Origin: Lysobacterales bacterium
GTDB lineage: Bacteria; Pseudomonadota; Gammaproteobacteria; Xanthomonadales; SZUA-36
Direction of reading: 5' to 3'
DNA length: 23,513 bases
Assembly (NCBI GenBank): GCA_021648045.1
Contig: JAKITM010000033.1
Coordinates: 1-23,513, forward strand
Positions 7,544-16,221 of this stretch are shown here, in pieces. Numbering within the stretch: position 1 is the stretch's first letter; each line of letters opens with the position of its first letter. The position numbers were made by a program, and so were the translations under genes. Below the pieces are notes generated by a model that was not told the origin of the DNA, did not search any database, and saw only the letters and a program-made list of their open reading frames with translations.

Positions 7544-8464
7544 ATGCTTGAAGCTCGTTCCTTATATAAATCATTTGGCTCTATCGAGGCCGTTAAAGAT
7601 CTTAGCTTTAGTCTCGAAAAAGGTACGGTGCTGGGTTTCCTGGGTCCTAACGGCGCCGGAAAATCGACCACCATGCGGATGCTCACAGGCTTCCTCACAC
7701 CCACCAAAGGCACGGCCCTAATTCAGGGGTTTGATGTGCAGATAGATGCTCTAAAAGCCCGTCGTTGCATGGGCTATTTACCAGAAGGTGCGCCCTTATA
7801 TCTAGAAATGACAGTCCAGCAATTTTTGTTGTTTATCGCCAGAATACGCAATATTCCACGCGCGGAATTGGCCACCCGGCTAGGCGAAGCACTGGAACGC
7901 CTGTCTTTGACAGATGTAGCCGGGCAGACGATTGAAACCTTATCTAAAGGTTATCGCCGCCGGGTCGGTATCGCCCAGGCGCTAATACATGACCCCGCTG
8001 TGTTAATCCTGGATGAGCCAACCGATGGTCTGGACCCTAATCAGAAACGCGATGTGCGTCAACTGATTCGGAATATGGCGGATGATAAACTGATTATCGT
8101 CTCAACCCATATTCTCGGAGAGGTTTCTGCGCTGTGTAACCGGGTAATGATTATTGCCGGCGGGGAACTGAAAGCGGACAACAGCCCCGTAGGTTTGCTG
8201 CAAACCTCGCGTTATTATCAGGCGGTCACGCTGCGGGCTGATAACCCCCAATCGGTGGCCACCGAACTCAGCAATTTGCCGGAGGCCGCTCAAGTAGAGC
8301 TAAAAGATCATGAGCTAACTATTTTCCCGCGCAAGGGCGCAAAATTATTACCCTTGGTAACAAAGTTGGCTGAACAACAGCAATGGAATGTGCAGAGTTT
8401 GCGTTTGGAAGAAGGCCGACTGGACGATGTTTTCCGTAGGGTTACTACCGAGGCTGCGCAATGA
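7544..8464 (+). CDS. ABC transporter ATP-binding protein, GldA-like
   Basis: The product is 306 residues. It has Walker A GPNGAGKST (34-42), signature LSKGYRRRVGIAQAL (133-147), Walker B AVLILDEP (152-159), D-loop GLDP and the switch His in IIVSTHIL. The region PEGAPLYLEMTV (80-91) replaces a canonical Q-loop, as in GldA-type and ABC-2 exporter ATPases. The C-terminal ~90 residues are a regulatory domain ending LEEGRLDDVFRRVT. It powers the permease encoded next; the stop and next start overlap as ATGA. Gld names come from Bacteroidetes gliding motility, but in gammaproteobacteria this cassette is common and its substrate unknown. Confidence 0.93.
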   Translation: MLEARSLYKSFGSIEAVKDLSFSLEKGTVLGFLGPNGAGKSTTMRMLTGFLTPTKGTALIQGFDVQIDALKARRCMGYLPEGAPLYLEMTVQQFLLFIARIRNIPRAELATRLGEALERLSLTDVAGQTIETLSKGYRRRVGIAQALIHDPAVLILDEPTDGLDPNQKRDVRQLIRNMADDKLIIVSTHILGEVSALCNRVMIIAGGELKADNSPVGLLQTSRYYQAVTLRADNPQSVATELSNLPEAAQVELKDHELTIFPRKGAKLLPLVTKLAEQQQWNVQSLRLEEGRLDDVFRRVTTEAAQ

Positions 8465-9195
8465 GAACAGTCATCACAATAATTCGTCGGGAACTGCTGT
8501 CTTATTTCACCACACCCATTGCGTTTGTTTTTTTAGTGGTATTTTTGATTCTGGCTGCCGCATTCAGCTTTTATTTGGGCAGGTTTTATGAACGCCAAAT
8601 TGCAGATTTACAGCCATTCTTCCAGTTCCATCCGTGGCTATATTTATTTTTGGTGCCGGCATTATCGATGCGATTATGGGCTGAAGAGCGTCATTCCGGT
8701 ACCCTCGAACTATTATTAACCCTGCCGCTTACGCCCTGGCAAGCGGTGTTAGGTAAATTTATCGCTGCCTGGTTGTTTCTTGGTCTGGCCTTATTATTAA
8801 CCGTGCCAATCTGGTTCACAGTAAATTATTTGGGTGAGGCTGATAATGGTCGCATTATTAGCAGTTATTTAGGCAGCTGGCTATTGGCGGGAAGCTTACT
8901 GGCAATTGGTTCTTGTATGTCAGCTTTAAGCCGCAATCAGGTGATTGCCTTCGTTCTAACTCTAGTGGCAAGCTTTATTTTAATGCTTACCGGTTTACCG
9001 ATGATTTTGAATGCCTTTAGTGGTTGGTTGCCGCAATTCTGGATCGATGGCATTGCTAGGCTCAGTTTGATCAATCATTTTGACGGCTTCCAGCGCGGAG
9101 TCATTGCCTGGTATGAGATGCTGTATTTTATTTTGATGATTTTGTTCTGGTTGTATGCCACGGTAGTGGTATTAAATAATCGGAGATCAAACTGA
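8461..9195 (+). CDS. ABC-2 type permease, GldF-like
   Basis: This is a 244-residue inner-membrane protein with about six transmembrane helices. It opens with a cytoplasmic stretch (MRTVITIIRRELLSYFTTP) and contains the diagnostic block PALSMRLWAEERHSGTLELLLTLPLTPWQAVLGKF, whose EE-x(3)-GTLELL motif contacts the ATPase in ABC-2 permeases. It overlaps the ATPase gene (ATGA) and the next gene (TGATG), so it is translationally coupled to both. With only one permease gene, a homodimer or a partnership with the GldG-like protein is expected. Confidence 0.92.
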   Translation: MRTVITIIRRELLSYFTTPIAFVFLVVFLILAAAFSFYLGRFYERQIADLQPFFQFHPWLYLFLVPALSMRLWAEERHSGTLELLLTLPLTPWQAVLGKFIAAWLFLGLALLLTVPIWFTVNYLGEADNGRIISSYLGSWLLAGSLLAIGSCMSALSRNQVIAFVLTLVASFILMLTGLPMILNAFSGWLPQFWIDGIARLSLINHFDGFQRGVIAWYEMLYFILMILFWLYATVVVLNNRRSN

Positions 9196-11075
9196 TGCGA
9201 AAGTCTAAGCCACAAAATAGGCACGGTCTTTTCGCCCGCCTCGGCAGCCTGGCTTTGCTGACTATTCTAGCTGTGGGTCTTGTCGCCTATAGTGTATTGG
9301 CGCCTTCGATATTCTCTGGCTGGCAGCTGGATATGACTGAAAATCAGCAATATACCTTGAGTGAGGGCAGCCGTAAAATTCTGGCTGAACTACCTCAGGA
9401 TATTCATTTACGCCTGTATTTTTCTGAAACAGCAAGTAAGAGCCTGCCACAAATTCGTCAATACGCCGATGATGTTTGGAATGTTCTCCAGGAAATGCGT
9501 CAACATTCCGGTGGTCGCTTAAAACTGGAAAAAATCGACCCGGAACCCTTTTCCGAAGCCGAAGATGATGCCACCGCACTTGGCTTGCAAGCGGTACCAT
9601 TACCAACGGGGGAACAGCTTTATTTGGGCCTGGTTGCCGGTAATGAGCTGGATGGTCTGCAGGTAATGCCATTTTTACAGCCGGATAAGGCATTGTTTCT
9701 GGAATATGATCTGGCCAAAATGATTTCAGGTCTAGCAAGTCCAGAGCCATTGCGAATAGGCTGGTTAAGTCAGTTGCCAGTGCTGCCGCACGCTAACCCA
9801 ATAACTGGGCAAACCAGCCCGGGCTGGGAGTTCTACCGCCAGCTCGATCAACTTTATGAGATGTTAGCGTTACCGGCGAATGCTGATGAGTTGCCGGATG
9901 CGTTGGATCTGTTGATTATTGCTGCACCTCGCGGCCTTTCGGAACAGATGGCTTTTTCGGTAGAGCAGTACCTGCTTGGGGGTGGTCGCCTGTTACTTTT
10001 CCTTGACCCCTTGGCCGAGCGTATGTCAGCCAGTAGCGAGGAGTTAAATCACGCGACTGGGCTTGAGACTTTGCTCGAACATTGGGGAGTTGGTTTTGAT
10101 TCACGCCAGGTAGTAGCCGACCTTGAGTATGCATTGCAGGTAAACTTTGCAGAGGGTCAAAAACCTGTCCGACACCTGGCTATATTGGGTGTGCCAGCCG
10201 CTGGCATGAACCAAAAAGATATTGTTAGTGCGGAACTGGAGGTTATCAATCTGTCCTCCAGCGGTTATCTGCAAGTTAGGGAGAATGCTAAGCTTTCGCT
10301 TTCCCCGCTGCTGTTTACTTCTGAAAACGCCGGTCTGTTAAAACTGGAACAACTTCAAAACCTGAATGACCCCACTGATTTAATGCGTGGTTTCCTAGCT
10401 ACAGGAGACTCTTACATCCTCGCCGCTAGATATCAGGGGCTGGTATCTGCGGTATTAGACCCTCCGTCACTTACAGTCGTTGAGGGAGAGTCTGATATAG
10501 CTCAAAAACCTGCGTATTTGCAGGCAGCTGTGCAACCCCTGCAAATGATTGTGTTCGCAGATTCCGATTTATTGGATGATAGGTTCTGGGTTAAGCATCA
10601 GGCGTTTTTTCAACAGTCCGTTAGTTCCGCCTTTGCCGATAACGGCAACCTTGTGGTTAATGCAGTAGATAATTTACTTGGTTCTGAGGCGCTGATTTCA
10701 ATTCGTGCGCGGCAAGTTACTCAGCGGCCTTTTACTCGGGTAGAGCAGATGCGCTTTGCCGCAGAGCAACAACTGCGCGAGCGCGAGCAAGTATTACAAG
10801 AGGAATTACAACTAATAGAAACCCGTCTGCAAAGCATGCAAAGCCCTGAGGATTCAGGAGACCTAACAAGCCCGGAACAACAAGCAGAGATTCAGCGCTT
10901 CATAGAACAACGCTTGGCAACCCGCAAGCAGTTGCGTCAGGTTCAGCAGAGTTTAAATCAGGAAATTCGCAAGCTGGGAACGCGGCTTAAAGTGATCAAT
11001 ATATTACTGCTGCCAGCGTTAGTAGCCGGACTCTCTCTGCTTTATTTCTGGCGGCGAAGATCTCTTTCATCCTGA
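9195..11075 (+). CDS. GldG-like auxiliary protein of the ABC transporter
   Basis: The product is 626 residues. It has an N-terminal membrane helix (~14-36), then a large extracytoplasmic region starting DMTENQQYTLSEGSRKIL, the hallmark of GldG-type ABC-associated proteins. A coiled coil (~520-595, rich in Gln/Glu/Arg heptads) is followed by a final helix (~600-618) and a basic tail (WRRRSLSS). The middle contains a GATase-like fold typical of the family (LIIAAPRGLSE, GGGRLLLFLDPLAE). It is probably a periplasmic partner anchored at both ends. Start and stop overlap the neighbouring genes by one base (TGATG at each end). Confidence 0.88.
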   Translation: MRKSKPQNRHGLFARLGSLALLTILAVGLVAYSVLAPSIFSGWQLDMTENQQYTLSEGSRKILAELPQDIHLRLYFSETASKSLPQIRQYADDVWNVLQEMRQHSGGRLKLEKIDPEPFSEAEDDATALGLQAVPLPTGEQLYLGLVAGNELDGLQVMPFLQPDKALFLEYDLAKMISGLASPEPLRIGWLSQLPVLPHANPITGQTSPGWEFYRQLDQLYEMLALPANADELPDALDLLIIAAPRGLSEQMAFSVEQYLLGGGRLLLFLDPLAERMSASSEELNHATGLETLLEHWGVGFDSRQVVADLEYALQVNFAEGQKPVRHLAILGVPAAGMNQKDIVSAELEVINLSSSGYLQVRENAKLSLSPLLFTSENAGLLKLEQLQNLNDPTDLMRGFLATGDSYILAARYQGLVSAVLDPPSLTVVEGESDIAQKPAYLQAAVQPLQMIVFADSDLLDDRFWVKHQAFFQQSVSSAFADNGNLVVNAVDNLLGSEALISIRARQVTQRPFTRVEQMRFAAEQQLREREQVLQEELQLIETRLQSMQSPEDSGDLTSPEQQAEIQRFIEQRLATRKQLRQVQQSLNQEIRKLGTRLKVINILLLPALVAGLSLLYFWRRRSLSS

Positions 11076-12100
11076 TGGCTGTGTTTCATAAAGGTTTAAG
11101 TTATTTATTTTTATTGGTGTTTTTATTGGTTTTTTTACTAGCCTGTGAACTGCAAGTAGAAACCAATGCGCAAACAAAGGCCGGTAAAGCACGGTTTTAT
11201 CCCGACCTGATTGTTAGTGAAATACAGCAAATTAAGGTCGCTCAACAGGGCATTGAACCACTGGTAACGCTAGTGCTAAAAGATGCTCGTTGGCAGCTGC
11301 TTTCCCCGGCTAACTTGCCTGCGAATCCAGCCTTGATGAACGCGCTGATGGACAGTCTGCAAAATGCCACAATACTCGAACAAAAAACAGCTGAAAGCGA
11401 TTGGTATAAACACCTGGGTGTTGATGATATTAGTTCTGCAAAAGCCCGGGGTACTTTGCTGGTACTGGAAGCAGGAGAAGATAGCATCGAGTTGATCATT
11501 GGTGATAAAAGCCGCAATCAACAGGGGCAATATTGGCGTGCTGCTAACAGCCCTAATCAAGCGGTTATGCGGGTAGACCAGGTGCTTGATTTGCCTCGTG
11601 AGGCCATCGGCTGGATGGATCGGGAAATCATTGATTTACCGGCCAACGGCGTTGCATCTGTCAGCATTGAGTCAAGTGATGGTAGTCATTATTTTCTCCA
11701 GCGCAACAGTCACGAAGAGGACTTGTCTCTGGGAGCTGGCAAAAGTGAAGGTGAAAGCGATGTAAAACAGTTGCCTCATTCAGTGAATCAGCTGGTGTTC
11801 GGTTTGACCCGCTTGAACTTTGATGCAGTAGAGTCGCTTGCTAATATTACCCATGGGCCGGCTGAATATACACTGACCTTCGGCTTATTTGATGGCACAG
11901 CAATTAAGCTTTCACTTTTTCCTGATGAAAACGGAAGCTGGGCAAGCTTAATGGCGATAAACGATTCACAAGCTTTGAACACGGTGTTGGTGGAGACAAT
12001 GAATCAACATTTAAGCTCTTACCATTATCACCTGAGCACACAAAGAACAGCATTGTATATTCAGGCGATAAAGTCTCTTGCTGGAGAGCATGATGAATAG
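11075..12100 (+). CDS. DUF4340 domain protein, accessory to the ABC cassette
   Basis: The product is 341 residues with a hydrophobic N-terminus (SYLFLLVFLLVFLLAC) and an otherwise soluble, periplasmic-looking body. The repeated pattern of a residue-by-residue sensor-like domain (ARWQLLSPANLPANP, YKHLGVDDISSAKARGT, LIIGDKSRNQQGQYW) is that of DUF4340 proteins, which regularly follow GldG-like genes. FLLAC resembles a lipobox with Cys24, although Leu at -2 is atypical; many relatives have a plain membrane anchor. It overlaps the preceding gene (TGATG) and the next one by 8 nt. The biochemical function is unknown for the whole family. Confidence 0.85.
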   Translation: MAVFHKGLSYLFLLVFLLVFLLACELQVETNAQTKAGKARFYPDLIVSEIQQIKVAQQGIEPLVTLVLKDARWQLLSPANLPANPALMNALMDSLQNATILEQKTAESDWYKHLGVDDISSAKARGTLLVLEAGEDSIELIIGDKSRNQQGQYWRAANSPNQAVMRVDQVLDLPREAIGWMDREIIDLPANGVASVSIESSDGSHYFLQRNSHEEDLSLGAGKSEGESDVKQLPHSVNQLVFGLTRLNFDAVESLANITHGPAEYTLTFGLFDGTAIKLSLFPDENGSWASLMAINDSQALNTVLVETMNQHLSSYHYHLSTQRTALYIQAIKSLAGEHDE

Positions 12101-12485
12101 CATTTCAAATTGTGCAAAACCTTGGGTCATCATTGCCGCATTGCTAGGTGCATCTGCAGTTTTAGCCGGGGCGTTCGGTGCGCATGGCTTGAAAGCAATT
12201 TTAACTCCAGCACAATTAGTCACCTGGAAAATGGCCAGTTTCTATCAGCTTGTCCATGCTGTGTTGCTGATGGCTTTGGCGGCTTCAGCCTTGATAGAGT
12301 TGAAAAGTTTCCGCTTGGCGAGCAAAGTGCTGTTATTAGGTATTGTGCTATTTAGTGGCAGCCTTTATTTATTGTTACTTATCGGAATAAAGTTCTTGGC
12401 TATTTTAACCCCGATAGGTGGCGTGCTTTTAGTGGCGGGTTGGCTATTGCTGGCGTTTGCTGCATTGCGTAACAAAAATATATAG
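12093..12485 (+). CDS. DUF423 family small membrane protein
   Basis: The product is about 130 residues with four transmembrane helices. GAFGAHGLKAILTPAQLVTW near residues 27-46 is the signature of the DUF423/YgdD group. ATG 12093 is preferred over TTG 12078 and ATG 12090 because GGAG lies 6 nt before it. The start overlaps the end of the DUF4340 gene by 8 nt, so it is cotranscribed and probably translationally coupled. DUF423 genes are usually found elsewhere, so its attachment here may be incidental. Function is unknown in the family. Confidence 0.88.
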   Translation: MNSISNCAKPWVIIAALLGASAVLAGAFGAHGLKAILTPAQLVTWKMASFYQLVHAVLLMALAASALIELKSFRLASKVLLLGIVLFSGSLYLLLLIGIKFLAILTPIGGVLLVAGWLLLAFAALRNKNI

Positions 12486-12674
12486 TTCTAATTAGGCTGA
12501 ATAAAAAAGAAGATATGTGCTTGCGGTTTATGCTTGTGGTATTCTTTACAGTTCAGCAGTTTTTTAAGCCACGCACACTGGTATCAGTTTTGCGTTGGGT
12601 GTATTGAATAGCCACCCCTTATATCTATTCAGTATGTAAGAAACAATGACAATCATGAAAGATGGGAGTTTTCA

Positions 12675-15539
12675 ATGAAGACATATAGAAAAAATATTCT
12701 GGTCGGTAGCATCGCTTTGCTGTTTGGTGGCTTGTTAGCAACCAATTCAATCGCCAATACCTTAACCTTGCCGGGTCTTACAGCGCCGGCAACCATGTAT
12801 GAAAATGCAGACGGTATTCCGACAGTTGTTGGAGAAAATGAGCTGGATGTCGCTTTTGTTCAGGGTTATCACGCAGCTTCGGCACGGTTTTTCCAAATGG
12901 ACTTTAACCGCCGTGCAGCAGGTGGAACGCTCGCTGAAATGATGGGTGGAGCAGCGCTGGCCAGCGATATTCAACTGCGTACCTTGGGGCTGGGGCGTGC
13001 AGCTATTGCCACCTTTAAGAAACAAAATGTGCAGGTTAAAGGCGTATTGCAGGCTTATGCTAATGGTGTGAATTCCTGGTTGGAAAATAATAACCTACCA
13101 CCCGAATACAGTGTACTGGAAATCGATAAGGCGCGACGTTGGACACCGGTGGATTCAGTGCTGATAGGTAAAGTACTGGCATTCCAGCTTGGTTTTAGGC
13201 TCGATACTGATGAAACCATCCTTCTGGGGGCCTACCAGCAGGCGGGAGAAATTGGTGGTTTTAATGGTCTGGCATTATATGCAGAAGATCTAATGCGTAA
13301 AGATAGCCCGGATACAACAACAACCATCGATGGCTTCCTTAGCTCTATCGGTGGTGTAGGTGGAGCGACTGCTGTAGTTGGTACAAAGAAACTTTCTAAG
13401 AAAGCCGCCCGGCAGCAACGAAAACTTGCGATTAAAACCGCTTTTGCTGATAACTTCAAACTAAGTCAGCAGGTTATCGATTTGGCGGTAGACCTTAAAG
13501 CTAAAACTATTGGTGTACCCTTACTGGACAGCAGTGAGCGTGATGTAAAAGGTGAGAATGGCTCAAACTGGTGGATGATCAGTGGCGGCAAAACCGCCAG
13601 TGGCCATGCTATGTTAATGAACGATCCACATCTTGGTCTGGGAGCACCCGCTATTTTCTATGAAGTTAGTCTAGTCTACAAAGATACCGACTGGGCCGTA
13701 AGTGGTGTTTCTTTTGCTGGGCTACCCGGTGTAGTTCAGGGCTGCAACTCCTATCTTTGTTGGGGATCGACAGTAAACCCCGTTGATCAGACCGATACTT
13801 TCTTCGAAGAGTTTCAGCTGAATAAGTTTGGACTGCCTACTCATACCATGTATAAGGGTAATGCTGAGCCATTAAAAGTCATCTTCCAGAGCTATTATGT
13901 AAATCAGGTTGGCGATGGTGAGATGAGCAATACCGAGCGTGCTGAGGTAGGTTATGACGCTGGTGGAATCACCTTTGTAGTGCCACGGCGTAATAATGGT
14001 CCAGTTGTTAGTATTGACGGAACCGGTGGGCTGTCGGTTCAGTACGCAGGCTGGGGAGCTACTTTTGAGCTACAGGCATTCCTCGAAATGAACCATGCCC
14101 GCTCGATGGATGAGTTTAAAGCTGCATTGCAGTACTTCGATATCGGTTCGCAAAATTTTGGGTATGCAGATATAGACGGCAACATTGCCTACTTCGCCGG
14201 TGCAGAAGTACCTATTCGCTCTGATTTGCAAAAAGGTATTGTTGATGGTGCGCCACCGTGGATAATTCGTGATGGTACTGGTGCTGCTGATAATGAATGG
14301 ATGCCGGTAACTAATCCGCAGCCTAATCAGGCGGTACCGTTTGAAATTTTACCGTTTGCGGAAATGCCGCAGATAGTAAACCCAGCCTCAGGCTATATTG
14401 CTAACGGAAATAACGACCCGATTGGTGTAACCATTGATAATAACCCGCTGAACCAACTGCGCCCGGGCGGTGGCATTTATTATCTGAGTGATAAATATCA
14501 TGATTTCCGTGTTGGTCGTATTGATCGGGAATTACGCGCATTGTTAGATGATAATATTCTGATTGATGGCGCTAATATGGTGGAATTACAATCCAATCAT
14601 CAACTGCTGGATGCGGAAATTGTTATCGGCTTAATCGAGCCCTACCTATTGGCTGCCGGTTTGCCAGCGCAACACCCAGTAGGTGAGGCCATTAATCGCC
14701 TGCTTGCTTGGGACTACAGCTCTCCAACGGGTATCCAGGAAGGTTATGATCCGGGTGATGATCCCAATAATCTTCCCATGCCGACTCAGCAGGAAATTGA
14801 TAACAGTGTTGCAGCTTCGATCTATGCAATGTTTCGTAGTCAGTTCCTGAAAAACAGTATTGACGGTACACTGGACTTTATTGGTCTAGGTGACTTTAAG
14901 CCCAGCAGTACCCAACAGTGGAATAACCTGATCCATTTATTGAAAGTATTCCCTGAGCAGGGTGGCGTTGGTGTTAGTGGTATTCCGTTTATCAATGCCC
15001 CTGAAGCAAATTCCCCAGCAGAAGCTTTAACCATGGTTTTACTTAAGAGCCTGCAAGATTCCTTGGATCGTTTAGCCTCGGATGAGTTTGCACCAGCGTT
15101 CGCGAATTCTACCAATCAGGATGATTACCGTTGGGGTAAGTTGCATCGGATTGTATTCAGACATGCCTTTGGTTCAGATCCATTTAATATACCCAATGGT
15201 GGTGGTTTCGCACAGCTTGGCCCTGATTTACCCGGGGTGGCTAGATCAGGTGGTTACGGTGCAGTTGATGCATCACACCACTCCCCACGGGCTGAAAGCT
15301 TGAATGACTTTATGTTTACCAATGGTCCAGCGCGGCGTTTTTGGGGCATCATGGATCCAATGGGTATTGATGGGCATGAAATATTACCAGGCGGGAATAA
15401 TGGTATCTTCCTGCACCCTTGGTATTCCAACCAAATGGGTCGTTGGTTAACCAATCAGTACCACCAATTGCCTTTAGGTGAGGATGATGGTGTTAATAAT
15501 GCGGTGATAGTGACCGATTTTCAACCACCTTCACCATAA
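12675..15539 (+). CDS. Secreted penicillin acylase family protein (Ntn hydrolase)
   Basis: This is a 954-residue precursor. A signal peptide (~1-27, core ILVGSIALLFGGLLATNSIA) directs it to the periplasm. The alpha chain (~28-296) includes the opening motif ENADGIPTVVGENELDVAFVQGY. Autocatalytic cleavage is expected before Ser297 in ENGSNWW, making Ser297 the N-terminal nucleophile of the beta chain. Beta-chain family motifs follow: MLMNDPHLGL, FAGLPGVVQG and WGSTVNPVDQTDTF. The family hydrolyses amide bonds of beta-lactams, N-acyl homoserine lactones and related acyl amides; the substrate here is unknown. A basic insert at ~238-256 (KKLSKKAARQQRKLAIK) probably lies in the spacer removed on maturation. 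The start is supported by GATGGGAG upstream. A terminator follows 50 nt after the stop. Confidence 0.92.
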   Translation: MKTYRKNILVGSIALLFGGLLATNSIANTLTLPGLTAPATMYENADGIPTVVGENELDVAFVQGYHAASARFFQMDFNRRAAGGTLAEMMGGAALASDIQLRTLGLGRAAIATFKKQNVQVKGVLQAYANGVNSWLENNNLPPEYSVLEIDKARRWTPVDSVLIGKVLAFQLGFRLDTDETILLGAYQQAGEIGGFNGLALYAEDLMRKDSPDTTTTIDGFLSSIGGVGGATAVVGTKKLSKKAARQQRKLAIKTAFADNFKLSQQVIDLAVDLKAKTIGVPLLDSSERDVKGENGSNWWMISGGKTASGHAMLMNDPHLGLGAPAIFYEVSLVYKDTDWAVSGVSFAGLPGVVQGCNSYLCWGSTVNPVDQTDTFFEEFQLNKFGLPTHTMYKGNAEPLKVIFQSYYVNQVGDGEMSNTERAEVGYDAGGITFVVPRRNNGPVVSIDGTGGLSVQYAGWGATFELQAFLEMNHARSMDEFKAALQYFDIGSQNFGYADIDGNIAYFAGAEVPIRSDLQKGIVDGAPPWIIRDGTGAADNEWMPVTNPQPNQAVPFEILPFAEMPQIVNPASGYIANGNNDPIGVTIDNNPLNQLRPGGGIYYLSDKYHDFRVGRIDRELRALLDDNILIDGANMVELQSNHQLLDAEIVIGLIEPYLLAAGLPAQHPVGEAINRLLAWDYSSPTGIQEGYDPGDDPNNLPMPTQQEIDNSVAASIYAMFRSQFLKNSIDGTLDFIGLGDFKPSSTQQWNNLIHLLKVFPEQGGVGVSGIPFINAPEANSPAEALTMVLLKSLQDSLDRLASDEFAPAFANSTNQDDYRWGKLHRIVFRHAFGSDPFNIPNGGGFAQLGPDLPGVARSGGYGAVDASHHSPRAESLNDFMFTNGPARRFWGIMDPMGIDGHEILPGGNNGIFLHPWYSNQMGRWLTNQYHQLPLGEDDGVNNAVIVTDFQPPSP

Positions 15540-15558
15540 CCATAAGCCAACGCGTAGT

Positions 15559-16218
15559 CTGAGTAAAATCAACTACGATAGAAAGTTAGCGGCCCGGTAT
15601 CTGATTCGTAAGGATCAGCAACTGGGCCGTTTTATTTCCAGTCTTAAACAAGTCCCGCCATTACCTAAACGGGAGACGAATTTATTCCTCTCTTTATCGC
15701 GTTCCATTGTTTACCAGCAACTCTCAGGCAAGGCAGCGGGAACTATCTTTTCTCGGTTTGCAGCTATGTTCCCAGAACAATTACCCTTGGCGGCGGTCGC
15801 TCTAAATTTCACGCTTGAAAAACTGCGTGCAGTCGGGCTTTCCAAAAATAAAGCCTTGGCTGTAATTGACCTTGCAGAAAAGATAGAAGCCAATAAATTA
15901 CCGAATAAATTACCAGGCAGACGGCAGCTTTTGCGAATGTCTGACAGTGAAATTATCGACACACTGACCACCGTGCGAGGTATTGGCCCATGGACGGTGC
16001 AGATGTTTTTGATTTTTAATCTTGGCAGGGCCGATGTGATGCCAGCCGGTGATCTTGCGATTCGCAAGGGTTATCAGCAGTTAATGGAACTGGAGGAGAT
16101 GCCGGATGCAGCAAATTTATTAATCTTGACTGAGCACTGGAAGCCTTATCGCAGTGCGGCTGCTTGGTATTTATGGCGTGTGGTGGATGGTGATAATGAC
16201 AATGCTGATGATTGGTGA
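15559..16218 (+). CDS. AlkA-like DNA-3-methyladenine glycosylase (HhH-GPD), start uncertain
   Basis: This base-excision repair enzyme removes alkylated bases. Family motifs are clear: SRSIVYQQLSGKAAGTIF, the helix-hairpin-helix VRGIGPWTVQMFLIF, and PAGDLAIRKG with the catalytic Asp (residue ~165 counted from 15559). The first in-frame ATG is at 15766, but conserved family sequence (RKLAARYLIRKDQQLGRF and the QQLSGKAA helix) is encoded upstream of it, so the true start is earlier. No ATG, GTG or TTG occurs between the upstream stop (TGA 15511) and the conserved block; CTG 15559 gives the expected length (~219 aa) and is used here, with ATC 15568 and ATT 15604 as alternatives. The first codons overlap a terminator. 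The 3' end is 3 bp from the convergent GNAT-VanY gene. Confidence 0.8.
   Translation: MSKINYDRKLAARYLIRKDQQLGRFISSLKQVPPLPKRETNLFLSLSRSIVYQQLSGKAAGTIFSRFAAMFPEQLPLAAVALNFTLEKLRAVGLSKNKALAVIDLAEKIEANKLPNKLPGRRQLLRMSDSEIIDTLTTVRGIGPWTVQMFLIFNLGRADVMPAGDLAIRKGYQQLMELEEMPDAANLLILTEHWKPYRSAAAWYLWRVVDGDNDNADDW
15590..15637 (+). terminator. Intrinsic terminator of the acylase gene, inside the alkA-like coding region
   Basis: CGGCCCGG (15590-15597) pairs with CTGGGCCG (15622-15629) with one G-U pair. An inner stem CTGAT (15601-15605)/ATCAG (15614-15618) extends it, and TTTTATTT follows directly at 15630-15637. It lies 50 nt after the acylase stop codon, the normal place for that gene's terminator, yet it encodes the AlkA-like segment RYLIRKDQQLGRFI. 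Confidence 0.75.
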
Positions 16219-16221
16219 AGG

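Noticed and set aside
9262..9750. Long antisense ORFs inside the GldG-like and other genes
   Set aside because: They are mirror frames of strongly supported coding regions with no start signals or domain content.
15766..16218. Taking ATG 15766 as the start of the AlkA-like protein
   Set aside because: It would remove the conserved QQLSGKAA helix and the segment before it, which are clearly encoded upstream in the same frame.
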